A stretch of 9,574 nt of DNA, taken from positions 1-9,574 of the forward strand of contig JASFWK010000081.1 of assembly GCA_050049355.1 (NCBI GenBank). The letters are read 5' to 3'. Below the pieces are notes generated by a model. That model saw only the letters and a program-made list of their open reading frames with translations. It was not told the DNA's origin and did no database searches. A program made the position numbers and the translations under genes. Below are positions 5,862-9,574 of this stretch, piece by piece (position 1 is the first letter of the stretch; the number at the start of each line of letters is the position of its first letter). The DNA comes from JASFWK01 sp050049355 (GTDB lineage: Bacteria; Chloroflexota; Anaerolineae; B4-G1; DUEL01).

Positions 5862-5912
5862 CTGAGCTGGAGGTAGTTGGAGGGTGCCAGGGGCGCAGGT
5901 GAGGCTGGCTGG

Positions 5913-5940
5913 ATTGTATTCCGGAACTGGCCTCTGTCAA
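5913..5940 (-). promoter_or_regulatory. sigma-70 promoter reading toward the sigma-factor operon
   Basis: On the minus strand, TTGACA at 5940-5935 (a perfect -35) is followed after 16 bases by TACAAT at 5918-5913 (five of six). Transcription should start near 5906, giving a leader of about 300 nt before the sigma-factor ATG at 5609. It is a housekeeping-type promoter; an additional ECF-type promoter for autoregulation was not clearly seen. Confidence 0.65.
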
Positions 5941-6122
5941 CTCGCCAAAGCCAAGGTCTCTCGGGCGGCCAATCTGATGCTCACGCCGATGACAATCTGC
6001 GGGCAGAGATCTCCTCTGCTGTCAGGGATGCTCTCCGTAAGCCGACGGATATCTCCCGGGAGCAAGGTGGTTTGCGGAACCATCAGGATATTGCGTACAT
6101 CGCTGCATCTTGCTGAGAAGAC
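5941..6122. other. spacer between divergent promoters
   Basis: This stretch lies between the -35 box of the minus-strand sigma-operon promoter and the -35 box of the plus-strand IclR promoter. It has open frames on both strands, but none has a ribosome binding site, a plausible promoter or recognisable protein features. A 10-bp palindrome CTCCCGGGAG lies at 6053-6062, and ATTGCGTA at 6090-6097 resembles one half of the IclR operator candidate. Confidence 0.5.
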
Positions 6123-6151
6123 TTGACAACCGCCATCTCGCATGATATAGT
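6123..6151 (+). promoter_or_regulatory. sigma-70 promoter of the IclR/ABC-importer operon
   Basis: TTGACA at 6123-6128, exactly 17 bases, then TATAGT at 6146-6151 with a TGA extension at 6143-6145. The predicted transcription start is near 6158, about 60 nt before the regulator's ATG. The strength of the match makes it the likely promoter for the regulator and the importer genes behind it. Confidence 0.75.
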
Positions 6152-6175
6152 GTGGAGGATCATTTGTGAAACCCT

Positions 6176-6192
6176 GTTGCATATTACGCAAC
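6176..6192. promoter_or_regulatory. 17-bp palindromic operator candidate for the IclR protein
   Basis: GTTGCATATTACGCAAC is symmetric at seven of eight base pairs around the central T; only positions 6 and 12 break symmetry. It lies at about +19 to +35 relative to the predicted start, where a bound dimer would block transcription. IclR regulators commonly bind palindromes of about 15-17 bp near their own promoters, so autorepression is a reasonable inference. Confidence 0.55.
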
Positions 6193-6218
6193 TAGTCAGC
6201 CCCCGCAGGTTCGAGCAT

Positions 6219-7001
6219 ATGCGCAAAGACCGGGCAGTCAAGACGGTGGGGCGCGCCATTGATCTCCTTCGATCCTTCTCGCTTGAGGAACCCGAACTAG
6301 GTGTCACAGAGCTAAGCAAGAGGCTAGACGTTCACAAGAGCACCGTCTCGCGTCTGCTCTCCACGCTGGAAGAAGAAGATCTCGTCTATCGGAATTCCGA
6401 GACAGGTCGATATCGTCTCGGGGTCGGGTTGATAGAGCTAGCTGGCTTGGTCGTACTTCGCGCGGACCTGCGGCGAGTCGCGCGTCCGATGCTGCGCCAA
6501 CTGGCTGATCAGACACAAGAGACTGTCAACTTGACGGTTCGTGACAGCGGCGAGGCGATCAATGTCGACCAAGTGTCGCCCCATGGCCGACGAGTGTTGA
6601 ACATCGGCTGGGTGGGGCGGCGGACTCCCCTGCATGCCTCCTCGACCGGCAAGGTGTTGCTTGCCTATCTTCCGGACGAGGAACTGGATGCTCTGCTGGA
6701 GGGTCCGTTGCCACGCTATACCGAGCACACGATCACGCACGCCGCCGTGTTGCGGGAGCAACTGGCAGTGGTGCGCCGGCGGGGCTACGCGGTCGGCCTG
6801 GAGGAACTGGAGATCGGCTTGAACGCCGTGGCTGCACCCGTTCGTGATCATACCGGTCAGGTAGTGGCGAGTGTCAGCGCCGCTGGCCCTTCCTATCGCT
6901 TCTCAAGGGAGCGCATCGAAGGGGAGGTTGCAGCAGAAGTGATGGCCTGCACGGGGCGCATTTCGCGCGCCCTGGGGTTCAGGCAGACTAGCGGATCTTG
7001 A
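6219..7001 (+). CDS. IclR-family transcriptional regulator
   Basis: A 260-residue regulator. The N-terminal winged helix-turn-helix (about 6-70) contains VKTVGRAIDLL, ELSKRLDVHKSTVSRLLSTLE and the wing YRNSETGRYRLG. The C-terminal IclR effector domain (about 77-255) contains LHASSTGKVLLAYLP, GYAVGLEELEIGLNAVAAPV and a final helix RISRALGF. Such proteins bind a small carboxylate or related ligand and usually act as repressors, sometimes as activators. The ATG at 6219 is chosen because the frame's earlier possible starts from 6123 onward lie in the promoter itself (TTG at 6123 is the -35 box) or in the predicted leader, and because the family begins here; AGG at 6207-6209 is a weak Shine-Dalgarno. 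The permease ATG begins 17 bases after the stop, so regulator and importer form one operon. The ligand is unknown, probably the imported substrate or a breakdown product. Confidence 0.92.
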   Translation: MRKDRAVKTVGRAIDLLRSFSLEEPELGVTELSKRLDVHKSTVSRLLSTLEEEDLVYRNSETGRYRLGVGLIELAGLVVLRADLRRVARPMLRQLADQTQETVNLTVRDSGEAINVDQVSPHGRRVLNIGWVGRRTPLHASSTGKVLLAYLPDEELDALLEGPLPRYTEHTITHAAVLREQLAVVRRRGYAVGLEELEIGLNAVAAPVRDHTGQVVASVSAAGPSYRFSRERIEGEVAAEVMACTGRISRALGFRQTSGS

Positions 7002-7006
7002 TCGGC

Positions 7007-7013
7007 GAGGAGG
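7007..7013 (+). promoter_or_regulatory. ribosome binding site fixing the permease start
   Basis: GAGGAGG ends five bases before the ATG at 7019-7021. The frame is open back to a TTG at 6998 that overlaps the IclR stop, but that TTG has no such site. The start at 7019 is therefore preferred. Confidence 0.8.
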
Positions 7014-7018
7014 CCCAG

Positions 7019-8428
7019 ATGCTCGAAGAACTATTCGCCAGTTGGCTCAAGGTGCTGACGCGGCCGACGGTTGAGGCATTGGAGGAAGAGAAGAAGCGTG
7101 CCAGCGCCACCAAACTGCTGGTCGCCCTCCTGCTCGCTGGGTTGGCTGCTGGGCTGGCCACTGTTCCTTTCGAGGGTGGGCCCGTAGCCACTCTGCTAAA
7201 CATAGGAACCGCTATGGTGACGTTCGCGGTAGATGGCGTGGTTATCGCGTTCATCCTATTCGTCGTCGCCAAGATCGTCGGCGGAGAGGGTGACTTCCTG
7301 ACCCACTGCTATCTCCTGTCGCTCCCAGCGGTGCCGCTCACGGTCATTGGGTTCCTCTTTGGCCGTGCGGTTGTGCTGGCTGCTGTCCTCAGGCCACTGG
7401 CCCCGCTCGGGCTTGAGCGCATTATTCCCATGTTGCTGGGGGTCTATGGGTTCTTCATCATGCTCCTGGCGTTCCAGGCGGCTCACAATCTGAGTGCCAG
7501 CCAGGCCATCAGGGCAACGTTGATCGCTGGAGCCATCTGGGTGGCCCTTGATGTCGTGGCTATTTTTGTCTCTGGGGCTGACAACGTCCTGACCAGGACG
7601 GTGCGGTTCATAAGCACCCACACAGACAACCTGGTGGAGCAGACCATATCACACGCCTGGTTGGTGATCTTCTCTATGCTTATCGCCATTGTTCTCGGTG
7701 TGGTGATCGGAATCCTCATCACCCTCCCATCTCGACGTCCGCGCATCTCCCATCTCCTGGCTCTCCTGCCTCTTGGCCTCTCCCTCTTCGTCTACCTTGG
7801 CGGCGGTGGGGTTCTTGGCTCCTCGGTCGAGCAACTGCTGGAGTTCTTGCCCAAGGCGCAGGGGTTTGGGCTGATTGGGCTGGTGTTGGTCGTGCTGCTC
7901 TACGTTCTGTTTCTCTTTGGGGAGGGGGCGGCGGAACCTGTGCTCTACGCCGCGGGGGTTATGCTGACCTTCCCCAGCATCGGTCTTTTCGGTCTGTTCA
8001 TCCCCCTGTTTGGCATCGGCTTCATGAACGCGGCAGTGGCGCTCATCCTGTATGCTCAGCTGCCCATCCTGCGCAACACCTATACGGGCATCAAGGAGGT
8101 ACCCTCTGCGATCATTGAAGCTGGGCGGGGCATGGGCATGACGGAATGGCAGATTCTGTACAAGGTCAAGTTGCCTATGACTGTACCGGTGATTATGGCC
8201 GGCGTACGGGTTTCGATGGTTATGATCGTCGGGATTGCCGCCATCGCCAAGCTGATCGGCGTCACCTGTCTAGGCAAGTACATCTTTGATGGGCTTGGCC
8301 AGGGCAGCACTGTCAAGGTGATCACCGGCGCCGTAGGTGTCTCGATCTTCGCCCTGGCGGTGGATGGTTTGCTGGGTTGGTTGGAGAAGGCGTTTACACC
8401 GGTTGGCCTGCGGGAGCGCAGTGCCTGA
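7019..8428 (+). CDS. fusion of a Yip1-like membrane domain with an OpuC/ProW-type ABC permease
   Basis: A 469-residue membrane protein with two parts. Residues 1-185 resemble the prokaryotic Yip1 family: a short N-terminal helix with the motif LTRPTVEAL, then about five membrane helices (about 30-50, 61-85, 97-124, 130-153, 163-184). Residues about 205-462 are a glycine betaine/carnitine/choline ABC permease: a first helix after ISHAWLVIFSMLIAIVLG, a TFPSIGLFGLFIPLFGIG core (about 317-334), LPILRNTYTGIKEVPSAIIEAGRG with the EAA-type loop (E367-A-G-R-G-M-G) that docks the ATPase, and two more helices. Typical family members are about 210-300 residues with no Yip1 part. A further 55-60 residues with two hydrophobic segments (about 245-261 and 281-301) are inserted between the first permease helix and the core. 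No substrate-binding domain is fused, so that protein is expected nearby, outside the window. The ATPase gene follows after 42 bases. Substrate specificity is inferred from family only. Confidence 0.85.
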   Translation: MLEELFASWLKVLTRPTVEALEEEKKRASATKLLVALLLAGLAAGLATVPFEGGPVATLLNIGTAMVTFAVDGVVIAFILFVVAKIVGGEGDFLTHCYLLSLPAVPLTVIGFLFGRAVVLAAVLRPLAPLGLERIIPMLLGVYGFFIMLLAFQAAHNLSASQAIRATLIAGAIWVALDVVAIFVSGADNVLTRTVRFISTHTDNLVEQTISHAWLVIFSMLIAIVLGVVIGILITLPSRRPRISHLLALLPLGLSLFVYLGGGGVLGSSVEQLLEFLPKAQGFGLIGLVLVVLLYVLFLFGEGAAEPVLYAAGVMLTFPSIGLFGLFIPLFGIGFMNAAVALILYAQLPILRNTYTGIKEVPSAIIEAGRGMGMTEWQILYKVKLPMTVPVIMAGVRVSMVMIVGIAAIAKLIGVTCLGKYIFDGLGQGSTVKVITGAVGVSIFALAVDGLLGWLEKAFTPVGLRERSA

Positions 8429-8470
8429 TCTCAGGTGGTGGGGCCGCACAGCCACGGGAGGGGGTAAGCC

Positions 8471-9574
8471 ATGATTGAACTGGAACAGGTGACCAAGATC
8501 TATCCCGGTCAGGCGGAGCCTGCGGTGAGCGATCTCTCTTTAGAAGTTCCGGATGGTGAGATCTGCGTTCTGGTTGGACCCTCCGGCTGTGGGAAGACCA
8601 CCACGATGAAAATGGTCAACCGCTTGATTGAACCCACGAGTGGCAAGATCTACGTTGAGGGGCAGGACGTGATGCAGATGGATCCTATCGCCCTGCGCCG
8701 CAGCGTTGGCTATGTCATCCAGGAGATCGGCCTTTTCCCACACATGACGATCGCTGGGAATATCGGCACGGTTCCAAAGCTGGTGGGCTGGGATGAGGGA
8801 CGCATTGCCAGGCGGGTGGATGAGCTCCTAGCATTGATGGGCATGGAGCCCCACGAGTATCGCGACCGCTATCCCCGCGAACTTTCCGGCGGTCAGCGGC
8901 AGCGCATTGGCGTCGCGCGGGCTATGGCGACGGATCCCCCCGTCATGCTCATGGATGAGCCTTTTGGAGCTATCGATCCCATCACCCGCGAGCGTCTACA
9001 GAACGAGTTCCTGCGCCTCCAGAAGAAGATTCGCAAGACGATCATCTTCGTCACCCACGACATCAACGAGGCGATCAAGATGGGTGACAAGATCGCAATC
9101 TTGGAGGTCGGGGGCATCCTCGAACAGTACGGCCCGCCGAGCGAGATCCTCTCCTACCCCGCCAACGAGTTCGTGGAGGGGTTCGTCGGGGCCGATCGAG
9201 CTCTCAAGTGGCTTAATCTCGTGCGGGTGGAAGAAGTGATGGATGAGCATCCACATCTGCTCTTTGACACCCAGAACGTTCGCGAGGCAAGGCAGTTCAT
9301 GGAGGAGGAAGGCCTCGACTACGTCTACGTGATCGGGGCGGATCGACGCCTCAAGGGTTATGTGAACTTGGACGACCTCAAGGGGGAGAAGGGCTGGGTA
9401 GACGGGTTCATCAAGCCGGCCGCGGTCAGCATCCAGATGGGAACCAGTCTGAGGGATTCGCTTTCGGAGATGATAGCCTCTGATTATCGGACGGTCTGCG
9501 TGGTGGACGAGGAGGAGCGAGTTCGCGGCCTGGTCCAGCTGGACACGATCCAGGAGGCTCTTAAGGCCAGGAGG
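8471..9574 (+). CDS. OpuCA/ProV-type ABC importer ATP-binding subunit with CBS domains (3' end not in window)
   Basis: The first 368 residues of the ATPase that drives the importer. Walker A is GPSGCGKTT (36-44), the Q-loop is Q84, the signature is LSGGQ (138-142), Walker B is VMLMDEP (158-164) and the H-loop is H196. The sequence PFGAIDPITRERLQNEF and the THDINEAIKMGDKIAI segment are typical of the betaine/carnitine/choline group. Residues about 252-306 and 312-366 look like a tandem CBS pair (VMDEHPHLLF..VREARQFM; AVSIQMGTSLRDSL..RTVCVVDEE), which in OpuA senses ionic strength or nucleotides. The ATG at 8471 has GGGAGGGGG at 8456-8464. The frame is still open at the window edge, but family length (about 370-400) suggests the stop is close. 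The substrate-binding protein should follow. Confidence 0.93.
   Translation, partial: MIELEQVTKIYPGQAEPAVSDLSLEVPDGEICVLVGPSGCGKTTTMKMVNRLIEPTSGKIYVEGQDVMQMDPIALRRSVGYVIQEIGLFPHMTIAGNIGTVPKLVGWDEGRIARRVDELLALMGMEPHEYRDRYPRELSGGQRQRIGVARAMATDPPVMLMDEPFGAIDPITRERLQNEFLRLQKKIRKTIIFVTHDINEAIKMGDKIAILEVGGILEQYGPPSEILSYPANEFVEGFVGADRALKWLNLVRVEEVMDEHPHLLFDTQNVREARQFMEEEGLDYVYVIGADRRLKGYVNLDDLKGEKGWVDGFIKPAAVSIQMGTSLRDSLSEMIASDYRTVCVVDEEERVRGLVQLDTIQEALKARR

Noticed and set aside
6053..6062. CTCCCGGGAG palindrome as an operator
   Set aside because: A 10-bp GC-only palindrome is expected by chance in GC-rich DNA, and its position is not tied to either promoter.
5877..6191. Open frames on both strands in the divergent spacer (about 80 codons each)
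   Set aside because: They overlap each other, lack Shine-Dalgarno sequences, show no family resemblance and cross the promoters. Third-position base use does not clearly favour either strand.
6123..6218. TTG-initiated 32-residue N-terminal extension of the IclR protein
   Set aside because: The TTG is part of a perfect -35 box with a matching -10 box 17 bases later, so transcription should begin downstream of it. The conserved family start is the ATG at 6219.
6998..7018. Upstream TTG start for the permease
   Set aside because: It overlaps the IclR stop codon and has no ribosome binding site, while the ATG at 7019 has GAGGAGG five bases ahead.

Overview
The window looks like chromosomal DNA from a GC-rich bacterium, most likely a member of the Chloroflexota (Anaerolineae-like). 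The inference rests on protein style: a secreted CAP/SCP protein with a Pro/Ser/Thr linker and C-terminal membrane anchor, a toast-rack lipoprotein, a bactofilin-like membrane protein, and an archaeal/anaerobe-style 2-oxoacid:ferredoxin oxidoreductase. No 16S or other phylogenetic marker is present, so the assignment is tentative. No rRNA, tRNA, CRISPR array, insertion sequence or phage gene was found.

Layout. (1) 1-1123, minus strand: a two-gene piece of a 2-oxoacid:ferredoxin oxidoreductase operon (ferredoxin subunit, then alpha subunit running off the left edge), with an extended -10 promoter near 1182-1190. (2) 1124-1450: intergenic region with three palindromes, one of which resembles a parS (ParB-binding) site. 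(3) 1451-2563, plus strand: a secreted CAP-domain protein that appears to be read from a leaderless GTG-initiated mRNA. (4) 2566-2596: a terminator-like hairpin between convergent genes. (5) 2634-5609, minus strand: a tight four-gene cell-envelope module in the order ECF sigma factor, zinc-type anti-sigma factor, toast-rack lipoprotein, bactofilin-like membrane protein, preceded by a good sigma-70 promoter and a leader of about 300 nt that holds a 12-bp hairpin and a possible 53-codon ORF. (6) 5941-6122: a spacer between divergent promoters. (7) 6123-9574, plus strand: an IclR-family regulator with its own promoter and a 17-bp palindromic operator candidate, then an ABC importer of the betaine/carnitine/choline (OpuC/ProVW) type. 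The permease is fused to an N-terminal Yip1-like membrane domain, and the ATPase carries C-terminal CBS domains and runs to the right edge.

How the parts work together (inference). The sigma/anti-sigma pair probably senses envelope state and transcribes its own operon, which includes the two exported proteins. The IclR protein probably controls itself and the downstream importer in response to a small-molecule ligand, which suggests uptake of a quaternary amine for catabolism at least as much as for osmoprotection. The most unusual items are the Yip1-permease fusion, the structured sigma-operon leader, the leaderless CAP gene and the parS-like palindrome.
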